This document shows positions 19,757 to 28,461 of a stretch of DNA of 64,000 nt, piece by piece. A model generated the notes under the pieces. It saw only the letters and a program-made list of their open reading frames with translations, was not told the DNA's origin and ran no database searches. The DNA comes from Planctomycetota bacterium (lineage in GTDB: Bacteria; Planctomycetota; UBA1135; GCA-002686595), in NCBI GenBank assembly GCA_028278425.1, contig JANQEJ010000348.1, positions 1 to 64,000 on the forward strand. The letters run 5' to 3'. Every line of letters starts with the position of its first letter. Position 1 is the first letter of the stretch. Made by a program: the position numbers and the translations under genes.

Positions 19757-20899
19757 CTACGCGCGGGCTTGCCTGGAGCGGTTTGGGTTGCGGTCGTGTA
19801 GGTAGCGCAGCCGCGCGTCGCGCAGGAGCTCCAGCAGCCGGGCGGGACGGCGCTCGGGGAGATGCGGCGCGTGTCCACAGCCTGAGCAGAAGAGTGTCCC
19901 GCGGCGCGAGTAGTGCGCCTCGCGCAACCGCTGCGCGGACTCGCCGTTCCAGACCTCGTCCACAGTTTGATCGACGAGACTCCCGAGCCGGTGGTCCGTC
20001 GGGTAGCAGCAAGGATACACCTCGCCGGTCGGTTGCACGCCGATGTGCTGCGCGACGAACGAGCACAGGTCCGGGCCGAGGAGCTCGTTCGGGTACTTCT
20101 CACGCACCGGCGAGAGGAACAGGTTCTCCTGACCGAACTCGCTGAAGGCGACGCTGATGCCGACCTCGCGCGCCACGGCGCGCATCTCGTCGAAGACCGC
20201 GTGAATGGCATCGAGCCCGGGTTCGGTGAACGGATCCTCCTCCGGCGTCGACTTCGCGGGCGTGTGGTGGAGGTCCTGCAGGATCACTCCGTCGACGCCG
20301 ACGTCGCCGGCGAAGCGGACGAGCTCTGGCAGGTGGGGCAGGTTCGAGCGCAGTACCACGGCGCTGAGCGAAAGCAGAACGCCGTCGGGGTGGCGCCGGC
20401 GTTCGTCGGCGACCGCGCGCAGGTTCGCCTCGAGTCGCGCGAAGCTTCCTCCCGCGCGGATGCGCTCGTAGACCTCGGGAACCGAGGTGTCGACCGAGAC
20501 GTTGACGTGGTCGAACACCGGCGCGGCCCTGCGGTAGAGCTCGGCGGTCAGCTCGGTCCCGTTAGTGACGACGTCGACGCGCACGCCGTGCTCGAGCGCC
20601 TTGTCGAGGATCAGGTCGAAGTCCGCGAGCAGCGGCTCACCGGCGGCGGCGGAGCACGCGACCTTCTTCGCTGGCGGGAAGAGCTGGTCGCAGATCTCCC
20701 CGAGGAGCGCGCGCGGCATCTGGAGCTCTCCCTGTCCCAACGCGCGGGCGCACATCGTGCAGCGGAGGTTGCACTTCTCCGTCGTGTAGAGCGCGATCAC
20801 CTCCGGCCGGCCGCGGAAGACCGTGCGGCGCTCCGCCACGTCCTCGCGCAGGAGCCGACTGTTCTCCTCCTTGCGCGCCGTGAGAGCGTCGGTGCTCAT
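19757..20899 (-). CDS. radical SAM/SPASM domain protein (stand-alone paralog)
   Basis: A 380-residue radical SAM enzyme. The cluster ligands are C43, C47 and C50 in TTEKCNLRCTMCARALGQG. AAAGEPLLADFDLIL is in the position of the GGEP motif. The SAM-fold strands end in VDVVTNGTEL. A SPASM-type auxiliary cluster region carries GEVYPCCYPTDHRLG and LFCSGCGHAPHLPER. SPASM enzymes usually modify peptides or proteins. The first 60 residues (ENSRLLREDVAERRTVF) match the propeller-fused paralog at 21660-23843. It overlaps the methyltransferase stop by four bases (ATGA). The substrate is unknown. Confidence 0.88.
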   Translation of the reverse strand: MSTDALTARKEENSRLLREDVAERRTVFRGRPEVIALYTTEKCNLRCTMCARALGQGELQMPRALLGEICDQLFPPAKKVACSAAAGEPLLADFDLILDKALEHGVRVDVVTNGTELTAELYRRAAPVFDHVNVSVDTSVPEVYERIRAGGSFARLEANLRAVADERRRHPDGVLLSLSAVVLRSNLPHLPELVRFAGDVGVDGVILQDLHHTPAKSTPEEDPFTEPGLDAIHAVFDEMRAVAREVGISVAFSEFGQENLFLSPVREKYPNELLGPDLCSFVAQHIGVQPTGEVYPCCYPTDHRLGSLVDQTVDEVWNGESAQRLREAHYSRRGTLFCSGCGHAPHLPERRPARLLELLRDARLRYLHDRNPNRSRQARA

Positions 20900-21654
20900 G
20901 GCGCGACCGCGTGGATGACGCCGATCGGCCCGCCGTGTTCGGGGTTCGTCGTCGGCCCGTGGTCGAACGATCCGGTCCACTCGACCTCCCGAAAGCCCGC
21001 CATCCGGCACATGCGCAGGATCGCCTCGCGGCTCATGATCCACCACATCACGTGCGGCTCGAGCTGTCCCCAGAACACGGCGTAGCTTGCGTCGTTGGAG
21101 AGATCGCAGGCACAGCCGAGGATCATCCGCCCGCCCGGCTTCAGCGTGGAGCGGATGTTCTCGAGCGCGCCGACGGGGTCGCGCAGGTGGTGCAGGAGGC
21201 CGTTGCAGAACGCCAGGTCGAACTCGCCCGGCATCGCGTCCGCGAGCTCGTAGACGGTGTGGCGCCGCTTCTCCACCTTCGAGCCGTAGACCTCGTGCGC
21301 GAGCTGGAAGCCCGCCTCCAATTGGTCGTGGTCGAGGCGCCCAAGGTCGTCGGCGGACATTCCCGCCGCGCGCTCCTCGAGGTACCAGCGCGGGACGTCG
21401 TGGTCCTTGACCGTGCGCAGGTCGAGCGCGACGACTCTGTCGGCCCCCAGCCGCTCGAAGTGGAACGAGAAGAAGCCGTTCGACGCGCCGACGTCGAGGA
21501 CCGCGAGCCCGGCGAGCGATTCCGGGAAGCCGAACTCGGACACGAACGGCCGCAGATCGAACTCGCCCGGCGTCACGACTCCCGGCGCGAGCTCCATGAC
21601 GTGGTACCAGATCGGCACCTCAGCCACGCGGCGTTCGAGCTCTTCCCTCGTCAT
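20896..21654 (-). CDS. class I SAM-dependent methyltransferase
   Basis: A 252-residue methyltransferase. The SAM-binding motif I is VLDVGASNGFFSFHF (52-66), with an acidic VVALDLR after the next strand and the post-II element FDLAFCNGLLHHLRDP. The region resembles tRNA (mo)5U34 methyltransferase-like and general Methyltransf_11 enzymes. The C-terminal HVMWWIMSREAILRMCRMAGF is typical of small-molecule or sugar O-methyltransferases in planctomycetes. It lies between the two radical SAM genes: five bases after one, and overlapping the other by four. It therefore most likely works on the same pathway. Confidence 0.88.
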   Translation of the reverse strand: MTREELERRVAEVPIWYHVMELAPGVVTPGEFDLRPFVSEFGFPESLAGLAVLDVGASNGFFSFHFERLGADRVVALDLRTVKDHDVPRWYLEERAAGMSADDLGRLDHDQLEAGFQLAHEVYGSKVEKRRHTVYELADAMPGEFDLAFCNGLLHHLRDPVGALENIRSTLKPGGRMILGCACDLSNDASYAVFWGQLEPHVMWWIMSREAILRMCRMAGFREVEWTGSFDHGPTTNPEHGGPIGVIHAVAP

Positions 21655-21659
21655 GGAGG

Positions 21660-23843
21660 TCACGGGAGGCGGATCGCGCTGGGCCGCCGCGTCCCTTCGG
21701 TCGCGAGGCGCGTCGGCGTGCCGGGAAGGACGACGAAACGCTCCGGCGCGTCGCTCCAGTCGGCAGCGAAACGGTGCGCGACGGTCCAGGCGGCGCCGTC
21801 GTCGTCCGACAGGAAGAGCGCCGCGCGCCGCACGGCGCGCAGCTCGGTGAGGTTTTCGTCGAGCGAGCCGAGCGCGAACAGGCGGCCGTCGGCGAGCCGC
21901 TCGATCTGGCGAACCTGCAGGTCGAGCTCGCCGTGGAGCGGCCGGAACTCGAGCCTGCCGTCGAGCCCCTCGCGCGCCCGGCAGAAGCCGTTCTCGTCGG
22001 AGAGGTCGGTGCCGAAGTGGACGAACCCGCCGGAGAACGCGATCGCCGTGAAGCCCGCCCAGGACTCGAGCGCGAGCCGCGAGCTTCGAGCTCCCGTGGA
22101 GCGCACGTACGTCCGCTGCTTCGTCGGCAGGTCGCCGGTCGTGACGAACAGGCTGCCCGAGCTCGGCGAGCAAGCGACGGCGTGCACGTGCCGGACGTCG
22201 GGGAAGTGCTCGACGGCCTCGAAGGTCCGGCCGTCGTCGACGCTGCGGTAGAGCCAGGCGCAACGCGCGCCCGGGAAGACGCCGTACTCGCCCGCCCAGA
22301 TCGCGCTGTCGGGAGCCTGCGTCACCGCGTTCCGCCGCACGCGCGAGCGCGCGTCGGAAAGCTCCAGCGCGGACGTCGCCTCATCCCCTTCGACGCGCAA
22401 GAGCTCGCCCGAGCCCTCGAAGGACACCAGGAACGCGCCCGAGTCGAGCGCCGCGAGACACGCCGCTTCGCCCCCACCTGGGTTTTCGAGCGCGAGCTTC
22501 CACTCGGGCGGCTCGAGTGCATCCGCGCAGCGCCACAAAGAGGACTCCTTCACAAACCAGAAGCTCCCGTCGCGCGGGTGAACCGCACCCGCCTCGTGCC
22601 GCACGCCGAGCGCCCTCGCCTCCAAGGGCGGAAGCCCGTTCGCCGGCGGGACGGGGTCGAGCCGTACGTGGGCGGGCGGAGCCGTCTCGAACACCTTCGG
22701 CCGCAGCCGCTCGCTTGCGCGCCGGACGACGTTGTTCGCGACGTGGGCGTAGGCGCGGCGACCGCGGCGCAGGACCTCGTTCACGCGCGGCTCCCCGCGG
22801 GCGGGAAGGTGCGGCGCGTATTCGCACCCCGAGCAGAAGAGCGTCCCGCGGCGCGAGAAGTGCGCGGCGCGGAGCTTCTGGAGCGGCTCGCCGTTCCAGA
22901 TGTCGATCGGGCTCTCGAACCGCACGTCGCCGAGCTTGTAGTCGGTCGGCTTGCAGCACGGGTAGACCTCGCCGGTGTACATCACCGAGAAGCTCTGCGA
23001 GAGGAAGTAGCAAACGCCGGCACCGTCGAGGGTCTCCGGGACCTTGGGGCGCTGTTCGCGGTGGAAGAGGTTCGGGCGGCCGAGCTCCGCCTGATAGAGA
23101 TTGATGCCCGCCTCGCGCGCGGCGGCCTCGGTGCGCGCGAGGTGGCCCTCGATCTCCTCCGGTGCGTAGTGCGACGGCACGTCCTCCTCCCAGGTCGGCT
23201 TGACCTCGTGGCGCAGCCGCTGGAGCACGACGCCGCCGGCCCGGTGCTCCGCCGCGAAGCGGATGAGCTCCGGCAGGTAAGGGAGGTTCGACTTCATCAC
23301 CACGGCGCTCATCGAGAAGAGGACGTCGTCCCTTTCGCGGGCGCGGACCGCGTGGATCTCCTCCAGGTTCGCGAGCAGGCGGTCGAACGACCCGCCGACG
23401 CGCAGGCGCTCGTAGACCGCGGGCACGGAGCAGTCCACCGAGACGTTCAGGTGGTCGAGCGCCGGCAGCATGCGCGCGAAGATCTCCCCGTCGAGCAGCA
23501 TCCCGTTCGTGACCACGTCGATCCTGACGCCGTAGCGCAGCGCGCGCTCGAGGATGACGTCGAAGCCGGGCCCGAGCGGCTCGCCGCCGGCGGTCGTCAG
23601 GTTGGTCTTCAGCGCCGTCGGAAAGAGCTCGTCCGCCACGTACTCGACGACGCGATCCTCCAGCCGGAAGGTCCCCTGGGCGAGGTTGCGCGGGCACATC
23701 ACGCACTTCAGGTTGCAGATGTCCGTGCTGTTGAGCGTGACGATCTCGGGGAGCGCGCGGTGGACCGTGGCGCCCCTCCGGATCTCGTCCCTGAGCAGGC
23801 GGCTGTTCTCCGCCTTCAGGTTTTCGAGTCCCCCGCGGGGCAT
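21660..23843 (-). CDS. radical SAM/SPASM protein fused to a sialidase-like beta-propeller
   Basis: A 727-residue two-part protein. Residues 1-375 repeat the plan of the stand-alone paralog. C43, C47 and C50 in TDICNLKCVMCPRN are at identical positions, TTAGGEPLGPGF follows, and SPASM-region cysteines occur in GEVYPCCKPTDYKLG and LFCSGCEYAPHLPAR. Residues about 385-727 form a repeated beta pattern with BNR/Asp-box-like turns (SVDDGRTFEAVEHF, SDDDGAAWTVAHRF), as in sialidase-type propellers. I know of no described enzyme with this fusion. It is the first gene of a four-gene minus-strand operon. The propeller may bind a glycan or carry a second activity; both are guesses. Confidence 0.85.
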   Translation of the reverse strand: MPRGGLENLKAENSRLLRDEIRRGATVHRALPEIVTLNSTDICNLKCVMCPRNLAQGTFRLEDRVVEYVADELFPTALKTNLTTAGGEPLGPGFDVILERALRYGVRIDVVTNGMLLDGEIFARMLPALDHLNVSVDCSVPAVYERLRVGGSFDRLLANLEEIHAVRARERDDVLFSMSAVVMKSNLPYLPELIRFAAEHRAGGVVLQRLRHEVKPTWEEDVPSHYAPEEIEGHLARTEAAAREAGINLYQAELGRPNLFHREQRPKVPETLDGAGVCYFLSQSFSVMYTGEVYPCCKPTDYKLGDVRFESPIDIWNGEPLQKLRAAHFSRRGTLFCSGCEYAPHLPARGEPRVNEVLRRGRRAYAHVANNVVRRASERLRPKVFETAPPAHVRLDPVPPANGLPPLEARALGVRHEAGAVHPRDGSFWFVKESSLWRCADALEPPEWKLALENPGGGEAACLAALDSGAFLVSFEGSGELLRVEGDEATSALELSDARSRVRRNAVTQAPDSAIWAGEYGVFPGARCAWLYRSVDDGRTFEAVEHFPDVRHVHAVACSPSSGSLFVTTGDLPTKQRTYVRSTGARSSRLALESWAGFTAIAFSGGFVHFGTDLSDENGFCRAREGLDGRLEFRPLHGELDLQVRQIERLADGRLFALGSLDENLTELRAVRRAALFLSDDDGAAWTVAHRFAADWSDAPERFVVLPGTPTRLATEGTRRPSAIRLP

Positions 23844-23892
23844 GACACTTCGAGGATAGCAGAGGACCCGCTATCGTCCCGGGAAGGCGCGC

Positions 23893-25590
23893 ATGGCGGA
23901 GGAAAGCGGGGTACGCGGCGACGAGATCGTCGACCGGCACGAGGGCAGGCTCGTCGTGCGCACGTTCCTGGTCTCGCTCTTGACGCTCGCGAGCCGCCTG
24001 CTCGGCTTCGTCCGCGAGGTGCTCTCCGCGGCGCTCTTCGGCGACCAGTCGGCGATTTACGACGCCTTCGTCACCGCCTGGCGCATGCCGAACCTCTTCC
24101 GGCGCTTCTTCGGGGAGGGCGCGATCTCGACATCGCTCCAGACCGCGATCACCGAGGCGGACGGCGACGCGGGGAACGAGGCGGGCCGGCGTCTCTTCCT
24201 CTCGACGATGAAGCTCATGTCCGCGATCCTCGTCGCGGTCAGCGCGCTCTCGATGCTCGCCTTCTGGTTCCTCCCCGACGCCATGCCGGTCACCGGGTGG
24301 CGCTGGCTGGGTGCGGATCCGGAGCCCGTGCGCGAGCTCGTGGTGCGGCTGATGCCGTTCGTGCTCCTGATCTGCGTGGCGGCGCTGTGCGCGGGAGCGC
24401 TCCAGGTCCGCGGGCACTTCTCCACGCCGAACGTCGCCCCGGCGCTGATGAACGTCGTCTGGATCGGAGCGCTGGTCTACGTCGGTTACGTCTTCGTGTG
24501 GGGCGACGCCGAGGTGCCCGCCGGCGAGGCGCGCAAGGGCTACCAGCTCGACATGGCGCGCACGCTCGCGTGGGGAGTGCTCCTGGCCGGCGCGGTGCAG
24601 CTTCTCGTGCAGGTCCCCGCGCTCGTCAAGAACGGGCTCCTTTTCGGCACGGGCGAGCCCGCCGGCGAAAGCCGCGGCGGCGCCTGGGGCGTTCTGGCCA
24701 CGAGCCTCCCGCTCGCCCTCGGCGCCGCGGTCTACCAGATCAACGTGATGGTCGACGGCTTCATGGCCGAAGGGTTGCTGCGCGACGGCGGGCCGTCCGC
24801 GCACTACCTCGCGAACCGCGTGCAGCAGTTTCCGCTGGCGCTGATCGCGCTCGCGGCGACGAGCGCCGTGTTCCCCTCGCTCAAGGCGCTCGGCCACCGG
24901 GGGCGTCTCGACGAGTTGCGCGCATTGCACGACAAGACGCAGCTCGCGGTGTGCTTTCTCGCGCTGCCGGCGAGCGTCGGGCTCTTCGTGCTCGCGCACC
25001 CGATAGCGGCGGTGCTCTTCGAGCACGGCGCCTACGAGGCCGACGGCGTCGCGCGCATCGCCGCCGCGCTCCGCATGCTCGCGCTCGCGCTACTGCCCGC
25101 AGGCGCGGTCGGGCTGGTCAGCCGGACCTACTACGCGCTCGGCGACTTCAAGACGCCGGTGCGCGCGTCCGTCGCGATGCTGGTCTGCAACGTGGCGCTG
25201 AACGCGGCGTTCGTCGTCGGGCTCGGCATGGACGTCGAGGGGCTCGCGCTCGCGACCGCGGCGACGGCCTGGCTGCACCTCGCCTGGCTCGTCCCCGGTT
25301 TCCGGACGAAGCTCGCGCTCCCCGCCGCCGAGCCCCGCGCGCTGCGCCGCGCCGTGCCCATGGCCCTGGCCGCGGCGGCCAGCGGCGCCGCGGCGCTCGG
25401 CGGCCACCGGCTCGTTGCGAGGGCCCTCGGGCTGGCGGCCGACGAGGCGTCTCGCTCGGTCTCCGCCCTCGCCCTGGGGGGCGCCGTGGGGGTCCTTGGC
25501 TACCTCGCCCTGGCGCAGGTCCTCGGGATCCCGGAGTGGATCGATTTCCGAGCGCGGCTCGCCGGCCGCAGGGGCTCCCCGGACGCGTGA
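23893..25590 (+). CDS. murJ: lipid II flippase MurJ
   Basis: A 565-residue polytopic membrane protein of the MurJ/MviN family, which moves lipid II across the inner membrane for peptidoglycan synthesis. The first helix RLLGFVREVLSAALFGDQSAIYDAFVTAWRMPNLFRRFFGEGAIS is the strongest family signature. About 14 hydrophobic segments follow. NRVQQFPLALIALAATSAVFPSL near 305 and ARTYYALGDFKTPV-like SRTYYALGDFKTPV near 415 are also typical. It is divergent from the radical SAM operon with a 49-base gap. A peptidoglycan flippase implies a normal wall. Confidence 0.93.
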   Translation: MAEESGVRGDEIVDRHEGRLVVRTFLVSLLTLASRLLGFVREVLSAALFGDQSAIYDAFVTAWRMPNLFRRFFGEGAISTSLQTAITEADGDAGNEAGRRLFLSTMKLMSAILVAVSALSMLAFWFLPDAMPVTGWRWLGADPEPVRELVVRLMPFVLLICVAALCAGALQVRGHFSTPNVAPALMNVVWIGALVYVGYVFVWGDAEVPAGEARKGYQLDMARTLAWGVLLAGAVQLLVQVPALVKNGLLFGTGEPAGESRGGAWGVLATSLPLALGAAVYQINVMVDGFMAEGLLRDGGPSAHYLANRVQQFPLALIALAATSAVFPSLKALGHRGRLDELRALHDKTQLAVCFLALPASVGLFVLAHPIAAVLFEHGAYEADGVARIAAALRMLALALLPAGAVGLVSRTYYALGDFKTPVRASVAMLVCNVALNAAFVVGLGMDVEGLALATAATAWLHLAWLVPGFRTKLALPAAEPRALRRAVPMALAAAASGAAALGGHRLVARALGLAADEASRSVSALALGGAVGVLGYLALAQVLGIPEWIDFRARLAGRRGSPDA

Positions 25591-25704
25591 GAGGGGGCTC
25601 CAGGGCTTCGGATTGCCCCAAGTCGATTCTCCACAAGATGTAGTGCCGTCGTTTGGGGAAAACCGTTGCTAGCGCCAAGACCTGGGGGGTACGCTCTTCC
25701 CCCT

Positions 25705-25794
25705 GCACCGGAGCCGTCCACGGCCTGAGACCCGCCTAACCGCCGCCAATGCAACGGGTTAGGGCTTGCAAGGGCCTTCGGCAGCGTCCGGTGC
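25705..25794 (+). other. possible structured 5' leader of the B12-dependent ribonucleotide reductase gene
   Basis: The 280-base gap before the reductase gene contains nested complementary segments. GCACCGGA (25705-25712) pairs with TCCGGTGC (25787-25794). Inside, GCCG/CGGC makes a hairpin with a four-base loop (25713-25724), and CCTAACC (25735-25741) pairs with GGTTAGG (25757-25763). A further G-run/C-run hairpin lies just upstream (25684-25703). I do not see the conserved cobalamin riboswitch boxes. An 8-base match is not rare in GC-rich DNA, so this is only a candidate. Confidence 0.25.
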
Positions 25795-25870
25795 GCGCTT
25801 GCCTGCCACGGGCTGACCGCTCCGCCAACCCATCCCCCGCGAAGCCAGCAGAGAGGAAGAGAAACCACAC

Positions 25871-28387
25871 GTGAGTACGATCGAGCTGACCGGACCGTCG
25901 ACGACCCAGGGTCTCTCCGGCTTGAACCCCCAGGACGCGCTCAACGCGGTGGATCCGCCCGCGGATCTCCCCGATCCGACGATGACGGAGAACGCCCTCG
26001 CGGTCCTCCGACGCCGGTACCTGAAGAAGGACCCCGACAACGGGGAGGTCGTCGAGACGCCCCGGCAGATCTTCTGGCGCGTGGCGACGCACATCGCCAA
26101 GGCCGAGATGCTCTTCCCCGGCGGCACGCCCGAGAAGGCGCTCTCCGTGGCGAAGGAGTTCTACGGGCTGATGGCGTCCTGTCGCTTCATGCCGAACAGC
26201 CCGACCCTGATGAACGCGGGCCGCGAGATGGGGATGCTCTCCGCCTGCTTCGTCCTCCCGGTCGAGGACTCGATCGAAGGCATCTTCGACTCGATCAAGG
26301 CCACCGCGCTGATCCAGAAGGCGGGCGGGGGCACCGGCTTCAGCTTCTCGCGCCTGCGGCCGCAGGGCGACCTCGTGCGCTCGTCCGGCGGCACGACGGA
26401 GGGGCCGCTCTCGTTCATCCAGGTGTTCTCGAAGGCGACCGACGCGATCCAGCAGGGCGCGTTCCGCCGCGGCGCGAACATGGGCATCCTGCGCGTCGAT
26501 CACCCCGACGTCGTCCGGTTCATCACCTTCAAGGACGACCTCGGGCGCCTCCAGAACTACAACATCTCGGTCACGGTCACCGACCGCTTCCTCGAGGAGC
26601 TGCGCTCCGATCCGACGACGGTGCACGAGGTGATGAACCCGCGCACGCAGGAGTGGGCCAAGCTCCAGAAGCGCGACGAGAACGACGAGCCGACGGGCGA
26701 GTACTGGACCGTCGGCGAGCTCTGGGACCTCATCGTCGAGCACGCGTGGCGCACCGGCGAGCCGGGCGTCGTCTTCATCGACCGCATCAACGACCGCAAC
26801 CCGATCAAGAACGTCGGCCCGATCGAGGCGACGAACCCGTGCGGCGAGCAGCCGCTGCACCCCTACGACTCGTGTAACCTCGGCTCGGTCAACGTCGGCG
26901 CGTTGGTCAAGGGCGAGGGCGCGAACGCGCGCTTTGACTGGGAGGAGTACAGGTCGATCGTCCATACGACGACGCGCTTCCTCGACAACGTGATCGAGGT
27001 CAACAAGTACCCCCTGCCGCAGATCGACCAGATGTCGAAGACCACGCGGCGCATCGGGCTCGGCGTGATGGGGTTCGCGGACGCGCTCTACAAGCTCGGC
27101 ATCCCGTACAACTCGGACGAGGGGTGCGGCTTCGGCGAGCAGATCATGAAGATCATGAACGACGAGTCGCACCTCGCGAGCGAGCAGCTCGCCGAGGAGC
27201 GCGGCGTGTTCCCCGCCTGGGACGGCTCCGACTGGCAGACCGAGGGGCGGCGCGTGCGCAACTCCTACACGACCACGGTCGCGCCGACCGGCACGATCTC
27301 GATCATCGCCAACTGCTCCGGCGGCATCGAGCCGATGTTCAGCCTCGCGTTCCTGCGCCAGGTGATGAAGGACACCAAGGGCCAGCCGACGATCCTGAAG
27401 GAGTGCAACTACGTCTTCGAGGACGTGGCGAAGAGCCAGGGGTTCTATTCGGACGAGCTGATCGAGAACATCCTGGCCGACGGCACGCTCGAGAAGATCG
27501 ACGAGGTCCCGGACGACGTAAAGCGCGTCTTCGTGACCGCCCGCGACGTTATCCCGGAATGGCACATGCGCATGCAGGCGGCCTTCCAGCGCCACTGCGA
27601 CTCGTCGATCTCGAAGACGATCAACTTCCCGAACGACGCGACCGTCGAGGACGTGCGCAGGATCTACGAGCTCGCGATCGACCTGGACGTCAAGGGCGTC
27701 ACGGTCTACCGCGACGGCTGCCGCGACGTGCAGCCGATGGCGCTCAAGGGCTCGCAGCGCGGCGGCGAGGAATCGGTCCCGCAGGTCGAGGTTCCGCCCG
27801 AGCAGACCGCCACGCAGATCGCGGCGGCCGCCGTGGCCGAGCTCCAGCCGATCCGTCTGCCCGAGATCATGCCGTCGCTGCGCATCCGCCAGATGACGCC
27901 CTTCGGCAACATGCACGTGAAGGTGTCGGTCGATCCCGCGAGCGGCCGCGAGCGCGAGGTCTTCGCCCAGCTCGGCAAGGGCGGCGACGTGGCGAACTCC
28001 GACCTCGAGGCGATCTGCCGGATCCTCTCCCTGTGGCTCCGGGCGAACGGCAGCCTCGACATGGCGCTGCGCCAGCTCCAGGGCATCGGCTCCTCGCTGA
28101 CCGTGCCGACCAAGGACGGGCGCATCATGTCGCTCGCCGACGGCCTCGCGCGGGCGCTGCACCGCTACCTGGGCGCGAAGAAGGAGTTCGGCCTCGAGGC
28201 GCTGCTCCTCGGCCGCGTGTCGCCGGGCGAGCTGACCGACGCCGACAACGGCGTCGCCGCCGAGAACGCGGCGTCGGCGAGCCGCAGCCAGACCCAGTAC
28301 AAGCTGAAGTGCCCGGGTTGCCAGAGCGTACTCTCCTTCGAGGAGGGCTGCGTCAAGTGCTACGGGTGCGGCTACTCGCAGTGCTAG
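25871..28387 (+). CDS. nrdJ: vitamin B12-dependent ribonucleoside-diphosphate reductase (class II)
   Basis: Reduces ribonucleotides to deoxyribonucleotides using adenosylcobalamin to start the radical. The 838 residues include SCRFMPNSPTLMNAGREMGMLSACFVLPVEDS (substrate-site Cys), the GGGTGFSFSRLRPQG loop, NPCGEQPLHPYDSCNLGSVN (about 322-341, radical Cys) and APTGTISIIANCSGGIEP. A TSCPD-like region follows near 680-760. The C-terminal zinc/Cys tail is CPGCQSVLSFEEGCVKCYGC, typical of NrdJ, and carries the reducing cysteines. Start is GTG. No NrdB partner is needed or seen. The 280-base leader is described separately. Confidence 0.96.
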   Translation: MSTIELTGPSTTQGLSGLNPQDALNAVDPPADLPDPTMTENALAVLRRRYLKKDPDNGEVVETPRQIFWRVATHIAKAEMLFPGGTPEKALSVAKEFYGLMASCRFMPNSPTLMNAGREMGMLSACFVLPVEDSIEGIFDSIKATALIQKAGGGTGFSFSRLRPQGDLVRSSGGTTEGPLSFIQVFSKATDAIQQGAFRRGANMGILRVDHPDVVRFITFKDDLGRLQNYNISVTVTDRFLEELRSDPTTVHEVMNPRTQEWAKLQKRDENDEPTGEYWTVGELWDLIVEHAWRTGEPGVVFIDRINDRNPIKNVGPIEATNPCGEQPLHPYDSCNLGSVNVGALVKGEGANARFDWEEYRSIVHTTTRFLDNVIEVNKYPLPQIDQMSKTTRRIGLGVMGFADALYKLGIPYNSDEGCGFGEQIMKIMNDESHLASEQLAEERGVFPAWDGSDWQTEGRRVRNSYTTTVAPTGTISIIANCSGGIEPMFSLAFLRQVMKDTKGQPTILKECNYVFEDVAKSQGFYSDELIENILADGTLEKIDEVPDDVKRVFVTARDVIPEWHMRMQAAFQRHCDSSISKTINFPNDATVEDVRRIYELAIDLDVKGVTVYRDGCRDVQPMALKGSQRGGEESVPQVEVPPEQTATQIAAAAVAELQPIRLPEIMPSLRIRQMTPFGNMHVKVSVDPASGREREVFAQLGKGGDVANSDLEAICRILSLWLRANGSLDMALRQLQGIGSSLTVPTKDGRIMSLADGLARALHRYLGAKKEFGLEALLLGRVSPGELTDADNGVAAENAASASRSQTQYKLKCPGCQSVLSFEEGCVKCYGCGYSQC

Positions 28388-28413
28388 CGGCGTAGTACCG
28401 GACAAAGCGAAAA

Positions 28414-28454
28414 CGGCCGCCCCGGCGTCGCGGCGCCGGAGCGGCCGCTCTTGT
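28414..28454. terminator. bidirectional intrinsic terminator
   Basis: CGGCCGC at 28414-28420 pairs with GCGGCCG at 28441-28447, and the inner CGGCG (28423-28427) pairs with CGCCG (28434-28438). On the plus strand the hairpin is followed by CTCTTGT; on the minus strand it is followed by TTTT then GCTTT. It sits between the convergent nrdJ and secreted-protein genes and can serve both. Confidence 0.7.
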
Positions 28455-28461
28455 ACCGGGG

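Noticed and set aside
21774-25643. 1289-codon plus-strand open frame across the radical SAM operon and murJ
   Set aside because: It is antisense to the radical SAM genes and out of frame in murJ. The translation is low-complexity Arg/Ala/Glu and is best explained by codon bias.
25591-25870. Standard cobalamin riboswitch upstream of nrdJ
   Set aside because: The conserved boxes of the family could not be found in order. Only generic stems are visible.
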